NCBI GenBank assembly: GCA_023935145.1 | Contig: CM043700.1 | Location: 107,324,400-107,388,399, forward strand | Source: Bretschneidera sinensis | Lineage: Eukaryota > Streptophyta > Magnoliopsida > Brassicales > Akaniaceae | Length of the DNA: 64,000 nt | Direction: 5' to 3' | In this document: in pieces, positions 20,523 through 32,035 of the stretch | Numbering within the stretch: the stretch's first letter is position 1 | Layout of the letters: each line of letters begins with the position of its first letter | Translations under genes and position numbers: made by a program | The notes under the pieces: generated by a model | What the model saw: only the letters and a program-made list of their open reading frames with translations | Database searches by the model: none | Told to the model about the DNA's origin: nothing

Positions 20523-22300
20523 GGAAGGCAAAAGAGTTCGGACTAGGTAGAGCCTAATGATGTAGGCCAAGCTCAAGAAACTGAAGAAGAGGCTAAACTG
20601 GAAGGAGTTGATGCAGCAAGTCAGAATGACTACCAACTCACAAGGGACCGAGAAAGGACGGTGGTTAAACCAACTTTGAGATATGGGTTTGCGGATGCTA
20701 ATGTAGCAGCTCTTTGGACAAAAGGAGAGGTTGAACCAGAAACTTACATGGATGCCATGGAGTGTAAGGATTCGTCAAAGTGGCAGCTAGCTATGGAGGA
20801 AGAAATGGATTCTTTGAAGAAGAACAACTCTTGGGAATTGGTGCCCAAACCAGAAAAATAGAGAGTTGTGGATTGTAGATGGATCTATAAGATCAAAGAA
20901 GGGAACACTCCAAGGGATAAAGTCTGGTATAAAGCTAGGCTGGTGGTGAAGGGGTTCACTCAAAGAGAAGGCATAGATTTCACCGAAATCTTCTCACTGG
21001 TTGTGAAATGCAAGACAATAAAGATAGTGTTAGCATTGGTGGTCCAATTCAATTGGGAAATTGAGCAAATAGATGTGAAGGCAGCGTTCTTACATGGAGA
21101 GCTTGATGAGACCATCTACATGAGGCAACCCGAAGGCTATGAGGAAGGAAGGCAGGGAGATTTGGTGTGCCAATTGAAGAAATCTCTCTATGGCCTGAAG
21201 CAATCACCTCAGTAATGGAATAAGAGGTTTGATTCCTTTGTAACCAACCTGGGTTTCATGAAGAGCTACTATGATTCATGCTTGTATTACAAGGGGCACA
21301 AGGTGGTGGAAGTGGTGATCATCCTTATCTATGTTGATGATATATTGCTGGTTGGGAGCAGTATGGAGAGGATAAGAAAATTAAAGGCTCAACTCAGTGA
21401 GGAGTTTGAGATGAAGGATCTTGGCCATGCACAGAAGATCCTTGGGATGTGTATCATCTGGGAAAGGGAGAGAAACAGATTGAAGATCTCTCAAACTTCC
21501 TATATAGAGAAGATGATATCTAAGTTCTCTATGGAAGATAGCAAACCAGTAAAGGTTCCCCTTGCTGGTCATTCCAAGTTCTCCAGCGATCAATGTCCAA
21601 GATCGAATGAGGAGAAGAAAGAAATGGAAAAAGTCCCTTACTCTAACGCAGTTGGTTCAGTTATGTTCACCATGGTAAGCACTGGACCTGATATTGCTCA
21701 TACAATAAGTGTGCTCAGCAGGTTTATGAGTAATCCCGGAAAGGAGCATTGGCTTGGGATGAAGTGGTTGCTGAGGTACTTGAAGGGAAGCCCAAAAGTA
21801 GGGCTGGTTTATGAGAAGAGGGGTAAGTCTATCTGTCTTGAAGATTATGCGGATTCGGACTATGGAGCTGACTGGGATAAAAGAAGATCGATTACCTTTT
21901 ACTTCGTCAACTTAAACAGATGTTGTGTAAGTTGGAAGGCTTAGTTGCAGCCGGTGGTAGCACTCTCAACAACCAAGGCTGAGTACATAGCGGCTACGAA
22001 AGCCATCAAGGAGGTTATGTGGTGCAAAGAGTTGCTGGAAGAGTTGAAAGTACTAGAGGAGCAGGTTGTGGTGTATTCGGATAGCCAAAGTGCATTGCAT
22101 TGTGCAAAAATCTAGTGTTCCATGAGAGGACAAAGAATATGGATGTTAGGTACCATTTCATTTGGGAAAATGTTACGAAAAGATGCATCTATGTGGACAA
22201 GGTAGCCACGGAAAAAAATCTCGTTGATTTAGGCACCAAAGTTCTACCCCTAAGCAAGTTCAATCATTACCTTGGACTTCTTAGGATTGGAGTTGGTTGA
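20523..22300 (+). pseudogene. copia-D reverse transcriptase-RNase H remnant
   Basis: SSKWQLAMEEEMDSLKKN (20770-20820), then WIYKIKEG, KARLVVKGFTQREG, VKAAFLHGELDETIYMRQP (21078-21130), LKKSLYGLKQSPQ, then YVDDILLVG (21330-21355) with both Asp, DLGHAQKILGM, GSVMFTMVSTGPDIA and ADSDYGADWDKRRS (RNase H start). Stops lie at 20521, 20860, 21215 and 21943. After 21960 the RNase H has SDSQSALHC and then a frameshift. The last residues (GTKVLPLS...) are near 22240. All of RT is present, unlike copia-E. Confidence 0.9.
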
Positions 22301-22381
22301 TATGGTGACTCAATATGAGTTTGGATACTGAGTTCTCTGCATAATAGGTTTGGGCTTAAATGCTTAGACAAAGGTAGAGAT

Positions 22382-23238
22382 TGTTGGTATTTGTCTAAGG
22401 TTTAAACAAAGTTTAAACAAGGAAAAAATCAGTATCAAGTGCACACCAGTGTGCGCCGCAGCCCAGATCTTTTAGGGTGCGGTGCCCAGCAAGGGAGGAG
22501 TCTTGGAGGAGGTGTACATTGCGGCTCAGCCTCCCCCAGGATGCGGCACCCAGAATGGATGCAAGTGGAGGATGTTCAGCCCTGCTTCAGGCTGCGGCCT
22601 GCCCTTTTCTGGGCCGCGAATTGAAGGCACACTAATGCACACTGATTCAGCAATTCAAAGGGTGCGTGAGGCATGTTTAAAATACACAACTTTACTAAGG
22701 ATTGATGAAGGGATATGGTTGATTGTTCCTCAAGATCTAAGGGTGGATATTAACCCACAAGATTGGATAAGAAGTTGGTGCATTATATAAAGGGTCACCT
22801 AGCTTCAAAAGTCATAACATAACTTCTGAAAACTTGTGATTGAAAGTGAGATCAATTGTAAGAGTGCAAAGATATAAAATAAGAGAGACTTATTGTAAAG
22901 ACTGGTTGTTTAAAAAGAGAGAGTAGAATAGAAAGAGGATTCAAGGGCTTGTAAGAAGAATTTTCTTGGGAAAATTCCAGGGTTAGTTCTTATCACTTTC
23001 TTCTTCTTCTTTTCCTTTTGTTCTTCAAGAACCTGTGTGTTCTTCGAAGGGTGTTGCTGATTGTAAAGAACTCCATTAATAAGATAGTGCAGATAGCTCG
23101 GAGGAGCTAACAGGGACATAGGCATATTACCGAACCTCAAAAACAAATTTCTTGTGTTATTTTCTTTATACAAGTCACTCTAGACTTGGGTGTTTGGAAG
23201 ATCACCTCCTGGGCATCATCCAAGGTGGTTTCCAAACA
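22382..23238 (+). repeat. copia-D 3' LTR (857 bp)
   Basis: TGTTGGTATTTGTCTAAGG to GGTTTCCAAACA, complete. Preceded by GACAAAGGTAGAGAT in the polypurine-tract position. GC-rich block 22447-22625. TATA box near 22784. Confidence 0.9.
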
Positions 23239-23457
23239 AGGTTTATTATATGGAGTGATGAGCTATATAAAAAATCCCTTTATAGGATGTACTTGAGGTG
23301 CATTGGAAAAGACTAAGTTCAATAAGTCAAGCATGAAGTCCATGTTGGAGTTTGTGGTGCTCATCAAACTGTCCTTAAGCTCTAGATGCAAGTAAAATGC
23401 TTAGGTAATTATTCGCCAACTATGATTGCGGATTATATTGACTTTGCGAAAAGGTGT
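23239..23457 (+). pseudogene. Tat-lineage gypsy integrase N-terminal fragment
   Basis: The frame reads RFIIWSDELYKKSLYRMYL, then RCIGKD, HEVHVGVCGAHQTVLKL and CLGNYSPTMIADYIDFAKRC, with three internal stops. This is the linker and zinc finger (HHCC) found at the start of plant gypsy integrases of the Tat/Athila group. It begins right where copia-D ends and stops between the two Cys ligands, where the gag-only array begins. It fits as the direct continuation of the frame ending at 49148 (DDWRKEFVVNLKHS...YVEVQR). Confidence 0.8.
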
Positions 23458-24946
23458 TGATGAGAGTCATAAAATACACCTAAACAATACTTAATTGTTA
23501 GCATTTTAGGGTTGATCGAGGTTGGAATTACACTTTTATACCTTAATAACTCTAAAGTGTTATTCTTGAATCGTTGACTTCTTTCAGTGCATTTTCAGGT
23601 CCTTTGAGCTTAAAAAAGAGATAGAAAAGCTATCATCATTTTAAACATGAAGCTCCAATGAATACTCGAGTGAGATAATGGTCGCGGAAGAGCCAAGATG
23701 AAGAGAAACCAAGAAAGGAGATTTACTAAATTGCCAGAATTGCCTATACAGATCAATCATCTTTGAAAATTAAACTGTATTGATGCAAGAAGAACCAGGA
23801 GATTAGCCATATATACTTAGAAAGATCCGGAAGTCTATTTTCTGGAGAATTTTACTGCTTGTAAAATGATTTTTCTAGAGAAAGTTATGGCAGTTTTAGT
23901 AGACAAAGGTCAGGCTGTACGGGCTGCGCGGGATTTCAGCGTGATTTTGGGCTTAAATCCCACATCCCACATCAGTTGGAAAAAACATTTCTATATTCAT
24001 TCCACATCGGATTGGAAACACATTGCACTTGTGGTATTTCCCTATAAAAGGCCTACTCCACTTCAACTTTGAGGCATCAATCGGAGCTCATCCGAAATCA
24101 TCAGAGAGTGAATCCAGAGGGCCTTTAGGATCAATCCAGAGGGCCTTTAGGATGAATCCGAAGTATAATTTTGGAGGGCAAGCTGATGAATCATCAAAGT
24201 TTTGGCTACCAAGGAGGAGATGATCGTTGAGAGGCCGGAGGCAACTCAAGGAAGCATGAGCTCCATGGTCGGCTAGTCTCCAAGCAAGGCGAAGGGATGA
24301 ATCCCTAGGTGTAATTGTTCTTATTTTCCTTTATTTGATTCAGTTTTAGTTGGACATTATTTTCATTAAACATTGTTATGTTTTATTCTTTAATTTAATT
24401 AGTAGATTTTTTATTAGTCCGACGATTGCATGCTTCTTTTCCATATAAGTCTAGTCATGCTCTTCTTATGTGTATTTGTTTGGGTGTGATTGAGTCCGGT
24501 AGATCTCTTTTATAGATTTGTCCATTGCTGCGGTATTGTCATTTAGATATATCGTCGTCTTTTGATAATTTATAAGTTAGGTCATGTGTGCTTGAAAGTA
24601 AAGAATAATTCATATCAATTACATTAGGGTTTATACATGCACTTTAATTGAACATTTGCCGATTGCCTGCTTGGGATGTGAAACTTACAATCGAGATAAA
24701 AATGACTGAATCAAGTTAGGATTAGGGCAATGAACCTAGGGAGGATTTTCAGAACCTTGTTATTTCTTATTAAATCTATTTACACAATTTCCTTCACACT
24801 ATTTTCACATAATTCAAATTCTTTCAATCAATCTTTTATTGTCTGTGTTAAAATTCACACATTCTTTTGTAATTAACTTGTTTCCCTGTGGATTCGACAC
24901 CCCAAAGTTGTACTACAATAACCGCGTTATACTTTGAACATAATCA
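23458..24946 (+). repeat. TR-GAG LTR 1 (1489 bp)
   Basis: TGATGAGAGTCATAAAATAC to ...CATAATCA. Preceded by GGTGT, a possible target duplication whose partner is outside or lost. TATA box CTATAAAAG at 24042-24050. Close to LTR 2 along its whole length. Confidence 0.88.
24042..24050 (+). promoter_or_regulatory. TATA box of TR-GAG LTR 1
   Basis: CTATAAAAG followed by GCCTACTCCACTTCAAC; the same box is at 29182-29190 in LTR 2. LTR 3 has CTATAAATAG at 34439-34448. Confidence 0.65.
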
Positions 24947-24951
24947 AATTT

Positions 24952-24969
24952 TGGCGCCGTTGCCGGGGA
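24952..24969 (+). other. Primer binding site, TR-GAG unit 1
   Basis: TGGCGCCGTTGCCGGGGA, complementary to the 3' end of plant tRNA-Asp as used by Athila-type elements. Five bases after the LTR. Unit 2 has TAGCGCCGTTGCCGGGGA (30092) and unit 3 TGGTGCCGTTGCTGGGGA (35400). Confidence 0.85.
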
Positions 24970-25099
24970 AACGCGCTTAAGTACAAGGAAGCTTGTCAAC
25001 TTTGAGTGTGACGGTAAAAGAATTGTAAATATTTTTCTTTTCAGCAGTTTGTAAATACGGTAATATTGTTCTTTTACTTTTGTTTTGATTTTCTAATTT

Positions 25100-25202
25100 T
25101 CTTTTATTACCCTATTTTATTTATTTTATATTTTTGTTTTATTTATTTTATTTTCCTGTTTTATTTATTTTATTTTCCTATTCTATTTATTTTATTTTCC
25201 CC
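25100..25202 (+). repeat. Leader minisatellite, unit 1 (about 4 copies)
   Basis: T-rich ~23-base unit of the type CCTGTTTTATTTATTTTATTTT, between primer site and gag start. Unit 2 has about 3 copies (30250-30318) and unit 3 about 2 (35558-35603). Confidence 0.7.
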
Positions 25203-25219
25203 TCTAAATTAATTAGTGC

Positions 25220-26917
25220 ATGCTTAGACCGAGAGATTCTCGAGGTAAATTCATTAGAGGACCCGAATTAGAGTTACCCTCTCCTTCCACGTCCGTTGGT
25301 GAAACCTCGCCTAGATCAAACCATAGCGCACTCCCACACGAAAATTTAGAGGACTTTGTTAATATGGCCGATAATCCTAATGAGAATGTTGCTAGGACAC
25401 TTTAGGATTACCTCCACCCTACATGCACAGCCACACCATCATGCATCATGTTTCTAGCCAATACTCACCAACTAGATTTTAAACCAGGGATGATACAATT
25501 GCTCCCTACTTTTCATGGATTGGATAATGAAGACCCATATGTGCACATTAAAGAGTTTGAGGAAGTAGTTGCGACTTTTCATAGTCACGATGAAACCAAT
25601 GACATTGTTAGGCTTAAGTTATTTCCTTTCACTTTAAAGGATAGAGCTAAGAGTGGGCTATACTCACTAAGACCACAATCCATTGGGTCGTGGACTGAGA
25701 TGACTCAATTTTTCTTTAATAAATACTTTCCCCAACACAAGACCAATGCTTTAAAAAGACAAATCTCCATCTTTGCACAAAAGGACAGCGAGACTTTGTA
25801 TCAGTCTTGGGAGAGATTTAAAGAGTTACTGAGTATGTGCCCTCACCATGGGTATGAGAATTGGCGTTTAGTGAGCTATTTCTATGAGTGTCTTACCTAT
25901 AGAGAACGCCAATTTGTAGAGATGATGTGTAATGGTGAATTCTTGGAGAAAGATCCTGATGAGGCTATAGAGTACCTCAATGAGCTTGCTGAAAAAGCTC
26001 ACACTTGGACTGGACTTAGTGCTACTGAGAGCACAAATAGATCACGACCTATAGAGAACCCAAATGGTGGTGGAATTTACAATCTTAGGGAAGAGGATAA
26101 CCTTAAGGCCAAGGTCGAGATGCTCACTAGGGAACTAGAGGTATTAAAGACTAAAAGCTCAAAGCCAACACACGTGGTTAATTATGCAAAATCTTTTGAA
26201 CCATGTTTTGGGTGTGGCGGGGTAGATCATCTCGCCCAAGAATGTCCCACATTTGCTGATATGAGAGGGATGTATAAGGAACAATGTAATGCCTTAGGCA
26301 TGTACACGAAGCCTTCTACACCCTTCTCTAATACCTATAATCTGGGATGGCGAAATCAGCCCCATTTCAGCTGGAAGTCTGAAAACCAGCAACTTGCACA
26401 ACCCCCTGCACCACATCTTGAACCATATCATGCACCCGTGTCTTCTAGGAGTTCTTTAGAAGACACTTTACATGCTTTTATTGAAGCACAGGGGAAGACT
26501 AATCAAAGGCTTGAATCTTTAATTGTGCAGGTTGTTGAAGAACATAAAGAGATAAAGAGCCAAGTGTCCATGCTGACAAGCTACTTGAGTGTGACTGAGC
26601 AAGGTAAGTTCCTTTCTCAAGCTCAGTCCACATCCTACGGTCAGCACCAAACGCAACAGAAGAAAGAGGAGGCGAATGCCATTGAGACACTTAGTGGTAA
26701 GTCGTTTCACATCCCAACACCGAACAAATCAGAGGATGTGGACGACAACCACCAAGTATATACCCTTACCCATAGCTTCACAAGAGCATATATCGAGCCA
26801 AAATCTGCAGATGTTACTGATGACATCTTTAAGGTCTCTCCAAAGCACACAAGCAGCAAATTTAACAGTAAAGCAATTGCTGGTGCATTCAACTCATGTT
26901 TGTCTAGGAGGGAATAA
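25220..26917 (+). pseudogene. TR-GAG unit 1 gag, one stop codon
   Basis: From MLRPRDSRGKFIRG at 25220 the frame runs 565 codons to 26917 with one internal stop (TAG at 25403, where unit 2 has CAG). The capsid region (about residues 90-270) contains FHGLDNEDPYVHIKEFEEVV, DRAKSGLYSLRP, FFNKYFPQHKTNALKRQI and the SWERFKELL segment, typical of plant retrotransposon gag. The zinc knuckle CFGCGGVDHLAQEC is at 26203-26244. A coiled-coil-like stretch follows (about 26470-26600). This is the least damaged frame in the window. No pol frame follows. Confidence 0.88.
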
Positions 26918-28593
26918 GAGTGTCTGGCTGAAGACGTAAAACTTAGCGCTTATGGGAGGCATCCCATAGCGTATCCTTTTATTTTTATTGTTTTTTATAT
27001 TTCTTTTTTCTCTTGTTTATTATTATTATCTTGTTGTTTTCCAGTTTTACTTTCGCATTTCTTTTTCAGAGACAAAAATACGAAGCAGTTCAAATGGTGG
27101 AGCACAATTTTCAGCTTCTGTGCACCTTTGGCTACAAGGGGAGTTTCCTTTACTCTTTCTTTTACATTGAGGTCAATGCAATTTTTAAGTTGGGGGTGGA
27201 GGAAACGCATCTCTTTGTTTCCATTTTCTTTATTTCCATACATTTTTCTTTTTCCATTGAACTACTTGGTGTCATTTTCCCTCTCTTTTTGTTTTAAGCA
27301 TGCTTTGTGGTTGCCTTGGAGTTAATTCACATATCAATGATATAAACTTAATTGAGATAGCAGATAGCATTTAGAAGGAGTTAAATTTTGTTTCAGTTTG
27401 AAATTAATTTAAATATCAATCTTCATTTGGTTTGAGACTCTAGTTTGTGGTAAGATTGTATGATTAGTCTATAACATCTAGAGAAATTTTATGTGTGATT
27501 ATTTTGTGAATATTTTTGCGGTCTCAACAAACTCTAGAACTTACTTGATAACCACTTGAGGCGAATTCCTAGAATGCACACTACTTAGGATATGATATAG
27601 GCCATTTTTGGACCGTTTCAGCCTTTCAAACCTACCATTGCTATATTTACCACTAGTCACCTATTTGAGCCTTTTCTTGAAAAAGAATTTGAGCCTTGTT
27701 TCTTTCAATAGCTCATTTACTCACCCTTATGAGCCTAAAGAGAATATTTTATCCTTACCTTTCTCTTAAAAGAACTTAGCTATACACATTTATTGAGAAG
27801 CACTTAAAAGGAGTAGGGAGGGAAATATGAAAAAATATCACTACCACAACCTAAGTACATTAAAGGAGATAAGTTGGGGGTTGTGGAAAAGAAAATAAAA
27901 ATGAAAAAGGAGGTGAATGGTCTTATGCCAAAATACAAAAGAAAAGAAAAAAAAGTGAATTATGGCAAAGAAAGAAGAAAAGAAAAGAAAAGTGGTGATC
28001 TATTGAGAGTTATGATCTTATAAAAATGGTTGAAAGAGTTGGGTGTTGAAGTAAGGTTATCCAGTGCTTAAAGAGTTGTGTTCAAAACTAAGAGATTAAG
28101 TTCTTCTACTTGTTGAATCCTTCCCGTTCTTTCTTAACCTTTACCTTAGCCTAATGTTACAAGCTTATTAAAGACCTTTTGATCCAATGTAGTGTGATTT
28201 TTCTATAATAGTGGAGAATGATTTGAAAAGTGAGCCTATGGAGCTTGTTTTTGTGATTGATGTCACGCAAGTTATTATGTTTTTAGAGGCCAAGACTTGT
28301 ATTCATGAATGTTATGCATAAAACCATCCGGGTGTTCGGATTAATGGTTTGTTATAAAATGGAAGTTAAGAGTCAATAACAATTTTAAGATTGATGTTTG
28401 GATTACTTTTGGACTTAGGTGAAATTTAATGATTCCATGTGCCATATATTATGTGCAATTTTTGAGACAAAAAGTGAATTACTCTTGGTTTAACACTAGC
28501 ATTGCTTTACTTTGTTTTTAACTCCTACTATAGAATTCATCTCTTATTTTCGCTTCAATTGCTAGGGACTAGCAATAAGCTAGTTGGGGGTTG
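26918..28593 (+). other. TR-GAG unit 1 noncoding 3' half and polypurine tract
   Basis: No protein similarity seen. Purine-rich A/G runs at 27890-27995. The core AGTTGGGGGT occurs three times: 27188, 27872 and 28582. The last directly precedes LTR 2 and is the polypurine tract. All three sites are kept in unit 2. Confidence 0.7.
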
Positions 28594-30086
28594 TGACGAG
28601 AATCATAAAATGCATCTAAACAATACTTAATTGTTAGCATTTTAGAGTTGATCGAGGTTGGAATTACACTTTTATACCTTAATAACTCTAAAGTGTTATT
28701 CTTGAATCGTTGACTTATTTCAGTGCATTTTCAGGTACTTTGAGCTTAAAAAAGAGATAGAAAAGCTATCATCATTTTAAACATGAAGCTTCAATGAATA
28801 CTCGAGTGAGATAATGGTCGCGGAAGAGCCAAGATGAAGAGAAACCAAGAAAGGAGATTTACTAAGTTGCCAGAATTGCCTATACAGATCAATCATCTTT
28901 GAAAATTAAACTGTATTGATGCAAGAAGAACCAGGAGATTAGCCATATATGCTTAGAAAGATCCGGAAGTCTATTTTCTGCAGAATTTTACGGCTTGTAA
29001 AAATGATTTTTCTAGAGAAAGTTATGGCAGTTTTAGTAGACAAATGTCAGGCTGTACGGGCTGTGCGGGATTTCAGCGTGGTTTTGGGCTTAAATCCCAC
29101 ATCCCACATCAGTTGGAAAAAACATTTCTATATCCCACATCCCACATCGGATTGGAAACACATTGCACTTGTGGTATTTCCCTATAAAAGGCCTACTCCA
29201 CTTTAGCTTTGAGGCATCAATCGGAGCTCATCTGAAATCATCAGAGAGTGAATCCAAAGGGCCTTTAGGAGCAATCCAGAGGGCTTTTAGGATGAATCCG
29301 AAGTATAATATTGGAGGGCAAGCTGAGGAATCGTCAAAGCTTTCGCTACCAAGGAGGAGATGATCGTTGAGAGGCCGGAGGCAACTCAAGGAAGCATGAG
29401 CTCCATGGTCGGCTAATCTCCAAGCAAGGCGAAGGGATGAATCCCTAGGTGTAGTTGTTCTTATTTTCCTTTATTTGATTCAGTTGTAGTTGGATATTAT
29501 TTTCATTAAACATTGTTATGTTTTATTCTTTAATTTAATTAGTATATTTTTTATTAGTCCAGTGATTGCATGCTTCTTTTCCATATAAGTCTAGTCATGC
29601 TCTTCTTATGTGTATTTGTTTGGGTGTGATTGAGTCCGGTAGATCTCTTTTATAGATTTTTCCATTGCTGTGGTATTTTCATTTAGATATATCGTCGTCT
29701 TTTGATAATTTATAAGTTAGGTCATGTGTGCTTGAAAGTAAAGCATAATTCATATCAATTACATTAGGGTTTATACATGCACTTTAATTGAACATTTGCC
29801 GATTGCTTGTTTGGGATGTGAAACTTACAATTGAGATAAAAATGACTGAATCAAGTTAGGATTAGGGCAATGAACCTAGGAAGGATTTCCAAAACCTTGT
29901 TATTTCTTATTAAATCTATTTACACAATTTCCTTCACACTATTTTCACATAATTAAAATTCTTTCAATCAATCTTTTATTGTCTGTGTTAAAATTCACAC
30001 ATTCTTTTGTAATTAACTTATTTCCCTGTGGATTCGACACCCCGAAGTTGTACTAAAATAACCGTGTTATACTTTGAGCGTAATCA
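28594..30086 (+). repeat. TR-GAG LTR 2 (1493 bp), shared by units 1 and 2
   Basis: TGACGAGAATCATAAAATGC to GTAATCA. It serves as 3' LTR of unit 1 and 5' LTR of unit 2; no target duplication or second LTR separates the units. Confidence 0.88.
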
Positions 30087-30091
30087 AATTT

Positions 30092-30109
30092 TAGCGCCGT
30101 TGCCGGGGA
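30092..30109 (+). other. Primer binding site, TR-GAG unit 2
   Basis: TAGCGCCGTTGCCGGGGA, one base off the unit 1 site. Confidence 0.8.
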
Positions 30110-30337
30110 AACACGCTTAAGTACAAGGAAGCTTGTCAACTTTGAGTGTGACGGTAAAAGAATTGTAAATATTTTTCTTTTCAGCAGTTTGTAAATACGG
30201 TAATATTGTTCTTTTACCTTTGTTTTGATTTTCTAATTTTCTTTTATTACCCTGTATTATTTATTTTATATTTTTGTTTTACTTATTTTATTTTCCTATT
30301 CTATTTATTTTATTTTCCCCTCTAAATTAATTAGTGC

Positions 30338-32035
30338 ATGCTTAGACCAAGAGATTCTCGAGGTAAATTCATTAGAGAACCCGAATTAGAGTTACCCTCT
30401 CCTTCCACGTCCGTTGGTGAAACCTCGCCTAGATCAAACCATAGCGCACCCCCACATGAAAATTTAGAGGACTTTGTAAATATGGCCGATAATCCTAATG
30501 AGAATGTTGCTAGGATACTTCAGGATTACCTCCACCCTACACACACAGCCACACCATCATGCATCATGTTTCCAGCCAATACTCGCCAACTAGATTTTAA
30601 ATCAGGGATGATACAATTGCTCCCTACTTTTCATGGATTGGATAATGAAAACCCATATGTGCACATTAAAGAGTTTGAGGAAGTAGTCGTGACTTTTCAT
30701 AGTCACGATGAAACCAATGACATTGTTAGGCTTAAGTTCTTTCCTTTCGCTTTGAAGGATAGAGCTAAGAGTCAGCTATACTCACTAAGACCACGATCCA
30801 TTAGGTCGTGGAGTGAGATGACTCGAATTTTCTTTAATAAATACTTTCCCCAACACAAGACCAATGCTTTAAAAAGACAAATCTCCACCTTTGCACAAAA
30901 GGACAGCGAGACTTTGTATCAGTCTTGGGAGAGATTTAAAGAGTTACTGAGTATGTACCCTCACCATGGGTATGAGAATTGGCGTTTAGTGAGCTATTTC
31001 TATGAGGGTCTTACCTATAGAGAACGCCAATTTGTAGAGATGATGTGTAGTGGTGAATTCTTGGAGAAAGATCCTGATGAGGCTATAGAGTACCTCAATG
31101 AGCTTGCTGAAAAAGCTCACACTTGGACTGGACTTAGTGCTACTGAGAGCACAAATAGATCATGACTTATAGAGAACCCAAATGGTGGTGGAATTTACCA
31201 TCTTAGGGAAGAGGATAACCTTAAGGCCAAGGTCGAGATGCTCACTAGGGAACTAGAGGTATTAAAGACTAAAAGCTCAATGCCAACACACGTGGTTAAT
31301 TATGCAAAATCTTTTGAACCATGTTTTGTGTGTGGCGGGGTAGATCATCTCACCCAAGAATGTCCCACATTTGCTGATATGAGAGGGATGTATAAGGAAC
31401 AATGTAATGCCTTAGGCATGTACACGAAGCCTTCTACACCCTTCTCTAATTCCTATAATCCGGGATGGCGAAATCACCCCAATTTCAGCTGTAAATCTGA
31501 AAACCAGCAACTTGCACAACCCTCTGCACCACATCTTGAACCATATCATGCACCCGTGTCTTCTAGGAGTTCTTTAGAAGACACTTTACATGCTTTTATT
31601 GAAGCACAGGGGAAGACTAATCAAAGGCTTGAATCTTTAATTGTGCAGGTTGTTGAAGAACATAAAGAGATAAAGAGCCGAGTGTCCAAGCTGACGAGCT
31701 ACTTGAGTGTGACTGAGCGAGGTAAGTTCCCTTCTCAAGCTCAGTCCACATTCTACGGTTAGCACCAAACACAACAGAAGAAAGAGGAGGCGAATGCCAT
31801 TGAGACACTTAGTGGTAAGTCATTACACATCCCAACACCGAACAAATCAGAGGATGTGGATGACAACCACCAAGTATATACCCTCACCCATGGCTTCACA
31901 AGAGCATATATCGAGCCAAAATCTGCAGATGTTACTGATGACATCTTTAAGGTCTCTCTAAAGCACACAAGCAGCAAATTTAACAGTAAAGCAATTGCTG
32001 GTGCATTCAACTCATGTTTGTCTAGGAGGGAATAA
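30338..32035 (+). pseudogene. TR-GAG unit 2 gag, two stop codons
   Basis: Same length as unit 1 (566 codons with stop) and the same start, MLRPRDSRGKFIRE. The position of the unit 1 stop is Gln here. There are two other stops: TGA at 31163 (CGA in unit 1) and TAG at 31760 (CAG in unit 1). All three stops across the units are C-to-T changes. The zinc knuckle CFVCGGVDHLTQEC is at 31322-31363. Otherwise unit 1 and 2 proteins differ at few positions. Confidence 0.88.

Larger units (their letters stand above)
17216..23238 (+). mobile_element. copia-D: Ty1/copia element (Tork/Tnt1-like), nearly full length
   Basis: LTRs 17216-18057 (first 47 bases missing) and 22382-23238. Gag, protease, integrase, RT and RNase H are in copia order. 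It is the fuller relative of copia-E and lacks copia-E's three deletions. The 5' junction with gypsy-B LTR is a microhomology (AAA) rather than a clean end; the 3' end is clean (CCAAACA). No target duplication can be paired. Stops and shifts make it inactive, although the integrase and RT catalytic residues are kept. Confidence 0.92.

Noticed and set aside
27013..27325. Hydrophobic, Phe-rich open frames after TR-GAG gag
   Set aside because: T-rich noncoding DNA gives Phe/Leu/Ser-rich frames that look like membrane proteins; overlapping frames on both strands and no equivalent frame in unit 2 beyond a short piece.
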